A stretch of 50,880 nt of DNA from Bacteroidales bacterium (GTDB taxonomy: Bacteria; Bacteroidota; Bacteroidia; Bacteroidales; Muribaculaceae), in contig JAJBVL010000048.1 of the NCBI GenBank assembly GCA_020859845.1, positions 56,948-107,827 on the forward strand. Direction: 5' to 3'. Each line of letters begins with the position of its first letter. The first letter of the stretch is position 1. The notes beneath the pieces are model-generated. The model saw only the letters and a program-made list of their open reading frames with translations. It was not told where the DNA came from and did no database searches. This document shows, in pieces, positions 10,970 through 22,404 of this stretch. Made by a program: the position numbers and the translations under genes.

Positions 10970-11701
10970 TTACTGATTCAGTGCTGTAAGCGACGCTGTC
11001 ACAAATGGTGTAGCGTGGAGGCTATTAGCTTGAGAGAGATAGGTGATGGCTTTCTCCTGACATTGTTCTTCTCCTTGGTTGGAAAGATACATGTAGAAGT
11101 TGCCCAGATACAGGAGTGCCTGATAAGCCTTAGGATTGTTGGTGATAATACTTTCATAGGTAGCCACCGCTTGACTATACTCTCCATTTAGGAGATATCC
11201 TTGAGCCAAGGTATAGAGAAACCCTTCATTGTCAGGCATGCCCTTTAGCATCTTCTCGCTATATTCTATCATCTTCTCGGGATTGCTGCGATAGGTGTAA
11301 TATTGTAGTAGATAATTGTCGATGGTGCGTTCCATCCAAGGTTCTTCTTCCTTGAGTTTCAATAAGAAATCCTCATAGAGAGTGGTCTCTCCCAGTTGAT
11401 AGCTAAACGTAGCCACTTGATTAAAGATGGAGTCAAACGATACATGATTGGCCATAGCTTTACGCATCATCTCCATCTGAGATACACTTTCGTGGCGCAT
11501 ACCATCGGCTACTATGGCATAAGCATAAGTGGAGGATTGGCTGGGGCGTTCGTCTACCATCAAGGTATACATGGCCGAGGCACTTGCCCAGTTATGACGC
11601 TCGTAAAACTGAGCAGCCTTAGTGGCCAATACATCATAGCCACTATGCGCCCATAAGGGGAGAGATGCTATCAAAGTGATGATAGAAAGAAAATATCTCA
11701 T
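10970..11701 (-). CDS. TPR-repeat protein with signal peptide
   Basis: MRYFLSIITLIASLPLWA signal; ALLYLGNFYMYLSNQGEEQCQEKAITYLSQA TPR-like. Confidence 0.75.
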   Translation of the reverse strand: MRYFLSIITLIASLPLWAHSGYDVLATKAAQFYERHNWASASAMYTLMVDERPSQSSTYAYAIVADGMRHESVSQMEMMRKAMANHVSFDSIFNQVATFSYQLGETTLYEDFLLKLKEEEPWMERTIDNYLLQYYTYRSNPEKMIEYSEKMLKGMPDNEGFLYTLAQGYLLNGEYSQAVATYESIITNNPKAYQALLYLGNFYMYLSNQGEEQCQEKAITYLSQANSLHATPFVTASLTALNQ

Positions 11702-11797
11702 AGAAACTTTTTTAGAAGTGTAAACCTACATTAACAACACTTCATCTTTCATATTGTTTCTATGAGACATGAGATGAAAGAGGATTATTATCGTGGG

Positions 11798-14554
11798 TTA
11801 AGGTTCTTCCTCAAAGAGAGCATCGGGATACTTGCGATAATATTCCTCAAGAATGGTCTTGATATTAAAATAGTAACCTCCAGGGGCGTTCTTATTATTG
11901 GTATCCTTCACCTTAATAAATTCGTAGTAAGGTTCATAAAAGAGGTGACCATCCACCAATAGACCCATAGCGTTGAGCAATACGTATTCGTGTTGTGGCT
12001 CGATGACATACCAAGCTGTCTCTTCATCAAGACCAGTGCCAGTAGAGGCTATTGCCATCAATATGTAGTTGAACTTATACTGCCATATTTGAGCCAGATT
12101 GTTTTTACCCTTGAGATGGAGCGCACTGATGAGATGCATCATTTGCTTAAGGTCAAAAGGATTATTTTGAAGAGCCATCTCCGAGTATTTTATCACAGAG
12201 TCACATTCTTGACGTGTGAGATTGGGCTTCTCGTAGTGTTCGTTGAGACGAGCGGCAAATTCTGATGGACGATAGGGATTGTAGTCTTCTTGAAACATGT
12301 AGCCTAAATAAAGGCGACGATATTTATCGAGTTTCATCATAGTGTCGTTGCGCTCATATTCCTCCATCAAGCGTGGGTAGTAATAGGGCGATGTACGATC
12401 CTGTATCTCTATTCTTATAGAGTCTAGGTTAGGGATCTGGTATTGCGACTTCTTAAGGTCTTGCGCCCAGACGCTGCCGCCTGTCATGAGCAGCAAGAGA
12501 CCTATCACAGTGGGCTTTACCAGTTCGGGATAGGATATACGCGAATGATACATGGTGCGCAGCCGCGATATAAACACTTCCTTTATCTCCTTAACATCGC
12601 GGAAAGATATGGGTGAATCATTGTGAAGGCCTTCGGCTATCTGGCTATCTATTATCTTGTTGACAAGTGCTTGGATGGCCTCAGGAGTATGCTCTTTCAT
12701 CGACCGCGACGCTGCTTCCACAGCATCGGCCATCATCATTATTGAGGTCTCGCGAGAGCGTGGATTAGGTCCGGGATAAGTGAAGGGTTTTGGATCCACC
12801 GCTTCTCCTGGATGTTCATTACAGTAGGTGGTGTAGAAATAAAGTGCTTTGCCAGCTCCATGATGCTCAAAGATGAAGTCGCGTATCATAGAGGGAAGCT
12901 TGGCTTTTTCGGCACGCTTTCCACCTTCCTCCACGTGTTGGATGACGATACTGGCGCTTTTCAAAGGGTCGCGGAGAGCTTCATGAGGATTCACTCCATG
13001 CTGATTCTCAGTAAAGAAAGCAGGGTTGCTTATCTTGCCTATGTCGTGATAGAGAGCGCCAGCACGTACCAACTGCACATTGGCACCAATACGGTGGGCA
13101 GCGGCCGATGCCAGATTGCTTACAGCCATAGAGTGGTTGAAAGTCCCTGGACATTCTTCGCTGAGTTCGCGTAGCACGGGATGGTTGATATCAGAGAGTT
13201 CTACTAATGTCACCCTTGAGGTAAAGCCAAAAATTTTCTCCAGAATGAATACAAGAATATAGGCAAAACAGATAAATACAGCGTTGATGGTGAAGTAGCC
13301 AAACATGTTGGGCGAGATACGATGTATGGTGCCTGTCTGCATCAATTCCAAGCCTACATATCCCACCGAATATGTCAGCAACACTACTCCAGCGGTGCGT
13401 ATCAACTGTGAGCGCTTGGAGAGCTCGCGTATGGAGGTGATAGAGGCCACTCCCGCCACAAATTGAAGGAAGATAAAGTCGATGGGGAAAGTAGCAGTCA
13501 GCGTGCAGGCCAGCACAGTCACCATGTAGCTAAACATAGCAGTGCGTGAATCCAAAAACACCACTACTATCACTGTCAGCATGGTGAAGGGTACCAAGTA
13601 GATCCACGGAGCATAGGTGCTGCTTATCAAGAAAGAGAATACTATGAAAGCCATGATGAGCACCATCAAGAACACTATTGTGCGATTATCTTGATAATAG
13701 TCTGGCCGGAAAAAGTAAAGATAAGAATACAGGGCGCCAAATAGCAGCAAAAGGTAGATGCATTGGCCAGCCACAGGATAATAATGGTCAGTACCCACCA
13801 GCGAACCGCGTTCTTGAGCAAGAGCTTCGTAGGTCTGCAATACGGTGTAGAGTTGGGGGGTGACAATATCTCCCTTGTCGATGATACGCTCTCCTTGCTG
13901 CACCACTCCTATAGGAGCCATTGCGCGCTGAAACACTTCGGTGTGGAGACGATGAGTCTCGGCAGAGTCAATGAGTATGTTGGGGGTAAGGAGTTCTGAG
14001 AGTTTGGTGGTGCTGATGGCGTTTTGAAAGCGTGAGTTGTGAAACACGCTGTCCAAATGGGCATAAGCAGTGCGTGCGGTATTGTATCTCGCTGTGGAGA
14101 TAGAGATAGCCACGTTGTTGTGGATCATCCTTATCTGTGGTAGAGCGCCGCTTGTTATCTCGGCATACGTGAGTGGATCCACTATACCATTTTCAAAAAT
14201 GGCTTTCACTTCTGCCAGCAGCTGATTACGTTCCAAAGGGGTCAATTCGAGATTGCGTGCCAGATTGAGGCGATTGGCATACTGCGACACTGCTGTCTTC
14301 TCCAGATTGGCATCGCGATAATACACAGGCTCAAACACCCTCTCTATACTATCCCTCACGGCTTGCGCTCTTACCGAGTCGAGGTGCACGGGTATATCAA
14401 AGGGGGCGGTCAGCAGGCTGTAGGCCCACGGACGATTCACTTCGTAGTTGTAATGATGGCCATTATCCTTGGGCAATAGATAGACAGTCAGAGCAATGGC
14501 AAAAATGAAGAGAGCCCATTTTATTAGGCTGTTTTGTGATATGTGTATACTCAT
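11798..14554 (-). CDS. 7TM-HD (PgpH-like) phosphohydrolase fused to a C-terminal DUF4919-like domain
   Basis: 7TMR-HDED region, 7 TM helices, HD motif ALYHDIGKISNPAFF; after ~678 aa an internal hydrophobic helix VKPTVIGLLLLMTGGSVWAQ and then PNLDSIRIEIQDRTSPYYYPRLMEEYERNDT...LYLGYMFQEDYNPY. Confidence 0.85.
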   Translation of the reverse strand: MSIHISQNSLIKWALFIFAIALTVYLLPKDNGHHYNYEVNRPWAYSLLTAPFDIPVHLDSVRAQAVRDSIERVFEPVYYRDANLEKTAVSQYANRLNLARNLELTPLERNQLLAEVKAIFENGIVDPLTYAEITSGALPQIRMIHNNVAISISTARYNTARTAYAHLDSVFHNSRFQNAISTTKLSELLTPNILIDSAETHRLHTEVFQRAMAPIGVVQQGERIIDKGDIVTPQLYTVLQTYEALAQERGSLVGTDHYYPVAGQCIYLLLLFGALYSYLYFFRPDYYQDNRTIVFLMVLIMAFIVFSFLISSTYAPWIYLVPFTMLTVIVVVFLDSRTAMFSYMVTVLACTLTATFPIDFIFLQFVAGVASITSIRELSKRSQLIRTAGVVLLTYSVGYVGLELMQTGTIHRISPNMFGYFTINAVFICFAYILVFILEKIFGFTSRVTLVELSDINHPVLRELSEECPGTFNHSMAVSNLASAAAHRIGANVQLVRAGALYHDIGKISNPAFFTENQHGVNPHEALRDPLKSASIVIQHVEEGGKRAEKAKLPSMIRDFIFEHHGAGKALYFYTTYCNEHPGEAVDPKPFTYPGPNPRSRETSIMMMADAVEAASRSMKEHTPEAIQALVNKIIDSQIAEGLHNDSPISFRDVKEIKEVFISRLRTMYHSRISYPELVKPTVIGLLLLMTGGSVWAQDLKKSQYQIPNLDSIRIEIQDRTSPYYYPRLMEEYERNDTMMKLDKYRRLYLGYMFQEDYNPYRPSEFAARLNEHYEKPNLTRQECDSVIKYSEMALQNNPFDLKQMMHLISALHLKGKNNLAQIWQYKFNYILMAIASTGTGLDEETAWYVIEPQHEYVLLNAMGLLVDGHLFYEPYYEFIKVKDTNNKNAPGGYYFNIKTILEEYYRKYPDALFEEEP

Positions 14555-14595
14555 TTATAGTTCTATATGTTATCATCCATTAATCCATGGATAAT

Positions 14596-16848
14596 CTATG
14601 ATATTTGTACATGATTAGCACCTTCTCTACCAGCACTTTGCACACCCTTGATCTTCTTTACTTTCTGACATAGATCGTTGACAGCCTCGGCATTTTCGAT
14701 CAACACTGTCAAGCGGCAAGTGAATACCTCTTTATCTGTGTCGATGTGAAGACTGCGAATATCTATGTTGAGCTGGTTGGATATCATCTGGGTGAGCTCT
14801 TGGAGGATGCCATGGCGATCCACTCCGTCGATACGTATCTCTGCCAGGGTCTTGGCCTCTACGGTCTCCCACTGGGTAGAGACTATGCGTGGGCCATAAC
14901 TGGCTTTCAACACCTGTGCTCGTGGACACGTCAAGGAGTGTACCTCCACTACGCCTTGATCATTGATAAAGCCCATCACGTCGTCGCCGGGCAGCGGCCG
15001 ACAACAGTCGGTGAAAACAAAGTTTTGCTCGTTGTCGTTGTAGCGCAGCAGGTATGTCTTCTTGGGATTGATTTTTTCAGCGGGTGGGATAGGTTCGCTT
15101 TCTTCGGCTTTTTTCGACTTGCCCGAGCGTATCCTAAATATTTTGGCAAGCAGACTTTTGTCGCTTTTAGGTGAGTTTTTGAGAATATACCCATCAAGAC
15201 TCACCTCCCCGTTGCCAATCTTGAGGTAGAGCTCTTCGCGTGTAGTGACGTGGAAATAAGCCATCATCTTGGTGATTACCTCGTTGGTGAGCTCCACTTG
15301 TCCGTCGGCCAGAAATTTTTCGACCATTTCGCGTCCCTTGTCCACCATTGGTTGTTGCTCTTTGCGGAGCACGGCTCGGAGGCGTGTCTTGGTTTTGGCA
15401 GTGGCCAGAAAGTTCATCCATTCAGGCTTAGGTGTCTGGCTTTGTGATGTGAGCACCTCCACTTGATCGCCGCTATGGAGACGATGGGATAGAGGTACGA
15501 GTTTATGATTCACCTTTCCTGCTATACATTTCATGCCTATCTGGGAGTGGAGTTCGAAGGCCACGTCGAGCACAGTGGCTTGAGTGGGGAGCGTGATAAG
15601 TTCTCCCTTGGGAGTAAACACCACTATCTCCGAAGCAAAAAGGTTGAGCTTTAGGGTGTCGAGAAAGTCGATGGCATTGGGATTGGGGTCGTCGAGGATG
15701 TCCTTTATGGTGCGCAGCCACACGTTGAGCTCGCTTTCTTCGTCGCTTTCGCCAATCTTATACTTCCAGTGGGCAGCGAATCCCTTCTCGGCTATCTCAT
15801 CCATGCGTCGCGAGCGTATCTGCACCTCAATCCAGTTGCCATCGGGGCCCATCACCGTGAGATGCAGAGCTTGATAGCCATTTGCCTTTGGATTGCTTAT
15901 CCAGTCGCGTGTGCGGTCGGGATGGAGGCGATAGAGGTCGGTAATGGCGGCATAGATGTTCCAGCACATGCCCTTTTCCTGGCTTTGGTCGTCGCAGTCG
16001 AAGATAATACGCATGGCGTAGAGATCGTATACCTCCTCAAATGGCACCTTCTTGGTCTCCATCTTGCGCCATATAGAGTAGACTGATTTGAGCCGCGCCT
16101 TGGCTTCAAATTTTAGTCCCATTGATGTCAATTTCTCAGTGATGGGTGCCGAGAAGTCGTTGTAGACGGCTTGTCGACGCTCCTCGCTCTGCTTGATGAG
16201 CTCTGAGATGTCGGCATAAGCCTTGGGGTGTTCGTACTTGAAGCTGAGATCTTCGAGCTCGGTCTTGATGGCGAAGAGGCCAAGACGATGAGCCAAAGGA
16301 GCATATATATAGAGGGTCTCCCCGGCTATCTTGTATTGCTTGTTGGGAGCCATGGAGCCAAGGGTACGCATATTGTGGAGGCGATCGGCCATCTTGATGA
16401 GCACCACGCGTATGTCTTCGCTCATGGTGAGCAGAAGCTTGCGGAAGTTTTCGGCCTGAGCTGAGGCTTGATCGCCAAAGATACCTCCTGAAATCTTGGT
16501 CAAGCCGCTCACAAGCTGGGCTATTTTCTTGCCAAATTGCTGCTCGATGTCCTCTACGGTATACTCTGTGTCCTCCACTACATCGTGGAGCAGGGCTGCG
16601 CATATCGAGGTGGAGCCAAGGCCTATCTCTTGTGAAGCGATTTTGGCCACGGCTATGGGATGGAGGATATAGGGCTCGCCCGAGCGGCGACGGATGCCTG
16701 CATGGGCTTTTTTGGCAAACCTAAAGGCGCGTTCGATCATCTCCACCTTCTTGCGGTGGTTGCTGTGGATATACCCATTAAGCACATCCCTAAATTCCGC
16801 TTCTATCAAGCGGTCTTCTTCCTCTGGTGTCATCACGTGCTGCTCCAT
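14596..16848 (-). CDS. rel: bifunctional (p)ppGpp synthetase/hydrolase (RelA/SpoT family)
   Basis: HD domain (AALLHDVVEDTEYT), synthetase YQALHLTVMGPDG, TGS and ACT domains. Confidence 0.95.
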   Translation of the reverse strand: MEQHVMTPEEEDRLIEAEFRDVLNGYIHSNHRKKVEMIERAFRFAKKAHAGIRRRSGEPYILHPIAVAKIASQEIGLGSTSICAALLHDVVEDTEYTVEDIEQQFGKKIAQLVSGLTKISGGIFGDQASAQAENFRKLLLTMSEDIRVVLIKMADRLHNMRTLGSMAPNKQYKIAGETLYIYAPLAHRLGLFAIKTELEDLSFKYEHPKAYADISELIKQSEERRQAVYNDFSAPITEKLTSMGLKFEAKARLKSVYSIWRKMETKKVPFEEVYDLYAMRIIFDCDDQSQEKGMCWNIYAAITDLYRLHPDRTRDWISNPKANGYQALHLTVMGPDGNWIEVQIRSRRMDEIAEKGFAAHWKYKIGESDEESELNVWLRTIKDILDDPNPNAIDFLDTLKLNLFASEIVVFTPKGELITLPTQATVLDVAFELHSQIGMKCIAGKVNHKLVPLSHRLHSGDQVEVLTSQSQTPKPEWMNFLATAKTKTRLRAVLRKEQQPMVDKGREMVEKFLADGQVELTNEVITKMMAYFHVTTREELYLKIGNGEVSLDGYILKNSPKSDKSLLAKIFRIRSGKSKKAEESEPIPPAEKINPKKTYLLRYNDNEQNFVFTDCCRPLPGDDVMGFINDQGVVEVHSLTCPRAQVLKASYGPRIVSTQWETVEAKTLAEIRIDGVDRHGILQELTQMISNQLNIDIRSLHIDTDKEVFTCRLTVLIENAEAVNDLCQKVKKIKGVQSAGREGANHVQIS

Positions 16849-16949
16849 TTTCGTAGTGTTTTTTCGCGATAGAGAACCTTTGTGGCTCGGTTATGACCAC
16901 AAATGTAGTAAAAAGTCAAAGACTTTTCGTAATTTTGTGATTATTTATT

Positions 16950-18149
16950 TTGCCAACCATGATAAAATACGATTTTGACACCGTAATTGACCGCCGTAAT
17001 ACTGGCACTATCAAGTACGACACGTTGCTCGACCGCTTTGGTCGTAGCGATCTCATCCCTCTGTGGATAGCCGATATGGAGTTTGCCACTCCTCCCGAAA
17101 TAGTCGAAGCCCTTCTTCAACGCTTTGCTCATCCTGTATATGGCTATAGTTGCCCTCCCGAAAGCTACTGGCAGTCGATTATCGACTGGCTTTCCCATCG
17201 CCATGGCATAAAGGTGGAGCGTGAGGACTTGGCGTTTGTGCCTGGCATTGTGAGAGGCGTAGGGTATGCCGTCAACTTCTTCACACAGCCTGGCGACAAG
17301 GTAGTGATACAGCCACCCGTCTATCATCCTTTCCGTATGGTGACCGAGGGCAATCATCGCGTAGTGGTCAACAATCCTCTGATTCTCGACGAAGAAGGCC
17401 ATACCTATCGCATGGATCTGGAAGGATTGGAGCGCATTTTTGCCGAGGAAAGGCCCAAATTGATGGTGCTTTGCAATCCTCACAATCCTGGTGGGGTGCA
17501 GTGGGATGAGGATACTCTCCGACGTCTTGCCCAGCTGGCCTACCGTTACGGTGTGATAATCGTTTCGGATGAGATTCATGGCGACCTGATGCTCGATGGC
17601 AAGCGCCACATACCCTTTGCTTCGGTGAGCGATGAGGCCAAGAAGGTGTCGGTGTCGTTTGGCGCTCCCTCTAAGACGTTTAATATTCCTGGCCTCGTCA
17701 GCTCGTGGATGCTCTGCTACAATCCTGAGATTAGAGAGCCTTTCTATCAATGGATGGAGGCTAACGAGTTTTCGGCTCCTTTCTTCACAGCTTTTGTGGC
17801 CACTGAGACGGCTTATACTCAATGTGAGGAGTGGCTCAACCAGGCTCTAAGCTATATCCAAGGCAATATCGACGCCGTGGAGGAGTGGTTTAAGACCAAC
17901 ATCCCCGAGATAAAAGTGATGCGTCCTGATGCCTCGTTCTTGCTCTGGCTTGACTGTCGCGACCTTCATCTCTCTCAAGAGGAATTGGTCAATCTGTTTG
18001 TCAACGAAGCCCATCTGGCTCTCAACGATGGTACGATGTTTGGTCCTGGCGGCGAAGGCTTCATGCGTCTCAACGTAGCCATGCCTCGCAATGAACTCCT
18101 CAAGGCGCTGGCCCATTTGCTCGTCATCCATGCCTCAGCCCATTCTTGA
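16950..18149 (+). CDS. PatB/MalY family C-S lyase (PLP aminotransferase class I/II)
   Basis: RFGRSDLIPLWIADMEFATPPEI, LCNPHNPGGVQW, SDEIHGDLML, SKTFNIPGL. Confidence 0.92.
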   Translation: MPTMIKYDFDTVIDRRNTGTIKYDTLLDRFGRSDLIPLWIADMEFATPPEIVEALLQRFAHPVYGYSCPPESYWQSIIDWLSHRHGIKVEREDLAFVPGIVRGVGYAVNFFTQPGDKVVIQPPVYHPFRMVTEGNHRVVVNNPLILDEEGHTYRMDLEGLERIFAEERPKLMVLCNPHNPGGVQWDEDTLRRLAQLAYRYGVIIVSDEIHGDLMLDGKRHIPFASVSDEAKKVSVSFGAPSKTFNIPGLVSSWMLCYNPEIREPFYQWMEANEFSAPFFTAFVATETAYTQCEEWLNQALSYIQGNIDAVEEWFKTNIPEIKVMRPDASFLLWLDCRDLHLSQEELVNLFVNEAHLALNDGTMFGPGGEGFMRLNVAMPRNELLKALAHLLVIHASAHS

Positions 18150-18209
18150 TGGCCTATCACTATATTTTTTCACTCTTTCCTTCCACCCTTCTAACCCCCC
18201 TTTACTCAT

Positions 18210-18818
18210 ATGGACTTTGCAGAGAAATGCAACCGTATCTTTTGGAACACCGTGCAGCTCTATCATCAGACCGATGATGTAGATGCCGAGGTAATCAACC
18301 CCTACGATGAATCCACTGTAGAACACACCCTCTTTGCAAAAAACTGGATTGACGCTGTGCAGTGGCACCTTGAGGATATCATACGCGACCCCGCTATCGA
18401 TCCTGTAAAAGCTCTGGAGATAAAGCGGCGTATCGACCGTTCTAATCAGGAACGTACAGATATGGTAGAGGAACTTGACACTTACTTTCTCAACGAGTAT
18501 AGCGGTGTCAATCCTCTCCCCGAAGCCACTATCAATACTGAGAGTCCTGCCTGGGCCATTGATCGTCTGTCGATATTGGCTCTAAAGATCTATCATATGG
18601 ATATGGAGGTGAGGCGCAGAGATGCTTCGCCGGCCCATGTGGAGAAGTGTAGGGAGAAGCTACGCATCCTTCTTCTTCAGCGTCAAGACCTTACTATGGC
18701 TATTACTCAGCTGCTCGACGACATTGCAGCTGGGCGTAAGTATATGAAGGTATATCGTCAGATGAAGATGTACAATGATCCAGCCACCAATCCGGTGTTG
18801 TATGGCTCGAAGAAGTAG
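18210..18818 (+). CDS. DUF4254 domain protein
   Basis: 202 aa; NWIDAVQWHLEDIIRDPAIDPVKALEIKRRIDRSNQERTDMVEELD; next to a GT9 gene. Confidence 0.8.
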   Translation: MDFAEKCNRIFWNTVQLYHQTDDVDAEVINPYDESTVEHTLFAKNWIDAVQWHLEDIIRDPAIDPVKALEIKRRIDRSNQERTDMVEELDTYFLNEYSGVNPLPEATINTESPAWAIDRLSILALKIYHMDMEVRRRDASPAHVEKCREKLRILLLQRQDLTMAITQLLDDIAAGRKYMKVYRQMKMYNDPATNPVLYGSKK

Positions 18819-19872
18819 GCTTCGGCCGCGATGTGTGCTTGTCATTCGTCTATCGGCCTTGGGCGATGTGGCGATGGTGTTGCCGGTGCTCTATGATGTG
18901 TGTCGGCAGCATCCTGATGTCACCTTTCTCTTTGCCACCCGTCCATCTATGACCCATATGGCGGTCAATCCACCGTCCAATCTGGTGCTCTTAGGAGTGG
19001 ATGTCCACGGCGAGCACAAGGGTCTGCGAGGCATGCTTCGCTTTCTGCACCAAGTAAGAGACCGCTATCCTATCGATGCCTTTGCCGATCTCCATGGTGT
19101 CATTCGTAGCCATTGGATGGCCTTGCTGTGTAGGCTGCATGGCATCGCTGTGGCCCAAATCGATAAGGGGCGCCGCGAGAAGGCAAAGCTCACGGCTGCC
19201 TCGTCAAAGGACTTTCATCCTCTTACTCCCTCCACGGAGCGCTATCGCAAAGTGTTTACATCTCTGGGATTGCCATCGGAGGCGCATTTTGTCTCCCTTT
19301 TTGGGGATGGCCGGGGAGATGCAGCAGCTTTTGACGCTGTGACCGGTCCCAAGAAGGGTGGCGAGCGATGGGTGGGGATAGCTCCCTTTGCTGCCCATCG
19401 AGGCAAGATCTACCCTTTGGATAAGATGTGGAGGGTAGTGGAGCAACTTAGTTCTATTAAGGGGGTCAAGGTGTTTCTGCTGGGGGCAGGCAAAGACGAG
19501 AAGCGCGTCTTTGATTTGTGGCGCGAGAAGGCTTCTCAATTGGTGTCGCTGGCCGATAAGCGCCATGGCTTCCCTGTGGAACTCGCTCTGCTGAGCCATA
19601 TGGATGCAGTAGTGTCGATGGACTCGGCCAATATGCATCTGGCCTCTTTGGTAGGTGTGCCAGTGGTGAGCGTATGGGGGGCTACTCATCCTTTCTGTGG
19701 ATTTTCGGGGTGGCGTCAGAGTGAGTTGGGGCGTGAACTGCAGCTCTCTTTAGATTGTCGTCCTTGCTCCGTATTTGGTAATAAACCTTGTCATAATGGC
19801 GGGGAATATCCATGTCTGGCTGGTATAAGTCCAGATGTCATTGTCAAGGCTGTAAAAGATATTATTTCATGA
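18802..19872 (+). CDS. glycosyltransferase family 9 (heptosyltransferase-like)
   Basis: [50 protein letters not shown]; internal Met at 18802 preferred over ORF start 18775. Confidence 0.88.
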   Translation: MARRSRLRPRCVLVIRLSALGDVAMVLPVLYDVCRQHPDVTFLFATRPSMTHMAVNPPSNLVLLGVDVHGEHKGLRGMLRFLHQVRDRYPIDAFADLHGVIRSHWMALLCRLHGIAVAQIDKGRREKAKLTAASSKDFHPLTPSTERYRKVFTSLGLPSEAHFVSLFGDGRGDAAAFDAVTGPKKGGERWVGIAPFAAHRGKIYPLDKMWRVVEQLSSIKGVKVFLLGAGKDEKRVFDLWREKASQLVSLADKRHGFPVELALLSHMDAVVSMDSANMHLASLVGVPVVSVWGATHPFCGFSGWRQSELGRELQLSLDCRPCSVFGNKPCHNGGEYPCLAGISPDVIVKAVKDIIS

Positions 19873-20915
19873 GTGATTCGCTCGACATACGCTCCCTAAG
19901 CAATCCCTCGCCATCGCAGCGCGAGAAGGAGGTGGAGAAGGCTCTCCGCCCCTCGCTCTTTGACGCTTTCAATGGCCAGGAAAAGATAGTGGAGAATCTC
20001 AAGGTCTTTGTTGCCGCCGCCAAGATGCGCGGCGAGGCTCTGGACCACCTCTTGCTTCATGGCCCTCCCGGTCTGGGCAAGACCACCCTCTCAGGCATTA
20101 TAGCCAACGAGCTGGGAGTGGGCTTCAAAGTCACTTCTGGCCCCGTGCTTGATAAGCCCGGCGACCTGGCTGGTATCCTCACGGCCTTGGAGCCTCGCGA
20201 TGTGCTCTTTATCGACGAGATACATCGTCTGAGCCCGGTAGTAGAGGAGTATCTCTACTCGGCCATGGAGGATTATCGTATCGACATTATGATTGATAAG
20301 GGACCTGGCGCTCGCTCTATACAGTTGTCATTGTCTCCCTTCACCTTGGTGGGTGCCACCACCCGTAGCGGCCTGCTGACGGCTCCTCTGCGTGCCCGTT
20401 TCGGCATCAATTGCCATCTGGAGTATTATGACCATGAGGTGTTGGAGAGGATTATTCTTCGCTCGGCGGCCTTGCTTCAGGTGAAATGCACTGGGGAAGC
20501 GGCCCATGAGATAGCCATGCGTAGCCGTGGCACACCACGTGTGGCCAACGCTTTGCTGCGTCGTGTGCGCGACTTTGCTCAGGTGAAAGGCACCGGAGTG
20601 ATCGACCCCGAGATATCACGGTTTGCTTTGGAGGCTCTTAATATCGACCGTTATGGCCTCGATGAAATAGACAATAAGATTCTTACCACGATCATCACCA
20701 AGTTTAAGGGTGGTCCGGTGGGTCTGGGAACGATAGCCACTGCGCTGGGTGAGGATCCAGGCACAGTGGAGGAGGTCTATGAGCCTTATCTTATCAAAGA
20801 GGGCTTCATAAAGCGCACGCCTCGTGGACGTGAAGTGACCGATTTGGCTTATACCCATCTGGGAATGAAGCGTTCCTTGTCCGACTCCTCCGCCATGGGC
20901 TCCTTATTTGAATGA
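19869..20915 (+). CDS. ruvB: Holliday junction branch migration helicase RuvB
   Basis: [64 protein letters not shown]; start reset to MSDSLDIR. Confidence 0.96.
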   Translation: MSDSLDIRSLSNPSPSQREKEVEKALRPSLFDAFNGQEKIVENLKVFVAAAKMRGEALDHLLLHGPPGLGKTTLSGIIANELGVGFKVTSGPVLDKPGDLAGILTALEPRDVLFIDEIHRLSPVVEEYLYSAMEDYRIDIMIDKGPGARSIQLSLSPFTLVGATTRSGLLTAPLRARFGINCHLEYYDHEVLERIILRSAALLQVKCTGEAAHEIAMRSRGTPRVANALLRRVRDFAQVKGTGVIDPEISRFALEALNIDRYGLDEIDNKILTTIITKFKGGPVGLGTIATALGEDPGTVEEVYEPYLIKEGFIKRTPRGREVTDLAYTHLGMKRSLSDSSAMGSLFE

Positions 20916-22404
20916 CAACACTTTTTACCCACGTATGGGCGCAATAAAAAGCTTAGCTAAGGACACGGCTATTTATGGTGTTAGCAGCATCGTAGGACGC
21001 TTTCTCAACTGGTGTCTCGTGCCGCTATATACCATTATGTTTCCTGCCGCAGAGTATGGCGTGGTCACTTATCTCTACTCTATAGTGGCGGTGGTGCTTA
21101 TCATCCTTATCTATGGCATGGAGACAGGCTTTTTCCGCTTTGCCAACCACGACCGTTACCCCGATCCTATGGTGGTCTACTCCACCAGCTTGATATCATT
21201 GGCAGTAAGCAGTAGCTTGTTTTTGGCTCTGGTATTGATATTTCTGTCTCCTATAAGTGTTGCTCTTGATTGCGGGGGCCACAAAGCCTATATATGGATG
21301 ATGGGGGCGGCGGTGGCTATGGATGCATTCACGGCTCTTCCTTTCTCCTATCTTCGCTATCGGCATAGGCCCATACGATTTGCCATCCTTAAGCTCATCA
21401 ACATTGGCCTTAACATAGGGCTCAATCTCTTCTTCATTTTGCTTTGCCCTTGGATATGGGAGCGCGACCCCGGACTAATAGTGGGCTGGTATAATCCCGA
21501 CTTTGGTATAGGGTATATCTTCTTGGCCAATTTCATAAGTTCGCTGGCCACTCTGTTACTCTTATGGCCGGAGCTACATGGCTTTACGTGGCGCTGGAAC
21601 GGCGCCTTGTGGCGCGAAATGCTGGCCTACTCTTTCCCTTTGCTTATCTTGGGGATTGCGGGAATAATGAATCAGACGCTCGACAAGATATTGCTTCCGT
21701 GGCTGGTGAGCGACAAGGCCGACGCTATGTATCAGCTCGGTATCTATGGGGCCAACTACAAGATTGCCATCGTCATGGTAATGTTTACACAGGCCTTCCG
21801 ATTTGCTTACGAGCCTTTCATCTTCGCCCAAAACAAGAAGCGCGGCGGCGACTCTCTGGAGGCTTTCCGTCAGGCTATGAAGTGGTTTGTCATCATGGCT
21901 ATGGCCATATTCTTAGGGGTGATGTTTTATCTTGACATTCTCAAGTATTTCATCTCTCCGCGCTATTTCAGCGGCTTGAAGGTGGTGCCTGTGGTGATGA
22001 TTGCTGAGTTGTTTTTTGGTGTCTTTTTCAATCTGTCGCTTTGGTACAAGCTTACCGACCGCACGATTTGGGGCACGTGGTTCTCGCTGATTGGTCTCGC
22101 CGTGACGATAGGCCTCAACGTCCTCTTAGTGCCTCGTATGGGGTACATGGGATGTGCTTGGGCCGCTTTAGGCTGCTACACTGTGATGATGGTGACATCT
22201 TACCTCGTTGGCCGCGTAAAGTATCCCATAGGCTATGACGTCGGGCGTCTGGCAGCATATTTTGTCGGGGCTTTGGCTCTTTATGGGCTCAGCCTTCTGA
22301 TTACTACTCCCACTGAATGGATTAACCTCACTCTCCGCACCATCCTATTGGCCTTCTATTGCTTTGTGGCATGGATGATGGAGGGTAAAAAATTTAAGAG
22401 ATGA
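20908..22404 (+). CDS. polysaccharide flippase (Wzx/MATE-like)
   Basis: ~12-14 TM segments, [29 protein letters not shown]-terminus; start could be 20938. Confidence 0.85.
   Translation: MNDNTFYPRMGAIKSLAKDTAIYGVSSIVGRFLNWCLVPLYTIMFPAAEYGVVTYLYSIVAVVLIILIYGMETGFFRFANHDRYPDPMVVYSTSLISLAVSSSLFLALVLIFLSPISVALDCGGHKAYIWMMGAAVAMDAFTALPFSYLRYRHRPIRFAILKLINIGLNIGLNLFFILLCPWIWERDPGLIVGWYNPDFGIGYIFLANFISSLATLLLLWPELHGFTWRWNGALWREMLAYSFPLLILGIAGIMNQTLDKILLPWLVSDKADAMYQLGIYGANYKIAIVMVMFTQAFRFAYEPFIFAQNKKRGGDSLEAFRQAMKWFVIMAMAIFLGVMFYLDILKYFISPRYFSGLKVVPVVMIAELFFGVFFNLSLWYKLTDRTIWGTWFSLIGLAVTIGLNVLLVPRMGYMGCAWAALGCYTVMMVTSYLVGRVKYPIGYDVGRLAAYFVGALALYGLSLLITTPTEWINLTLRTILLAFYCFVAWMMEGKKFKR

Noticed and set aside
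16941-17822. 293-aa minus-strand ORF antisense to the PatB gene
   Set aside because: Shadow ORF of a clearly coding gene; no recognisable motifs
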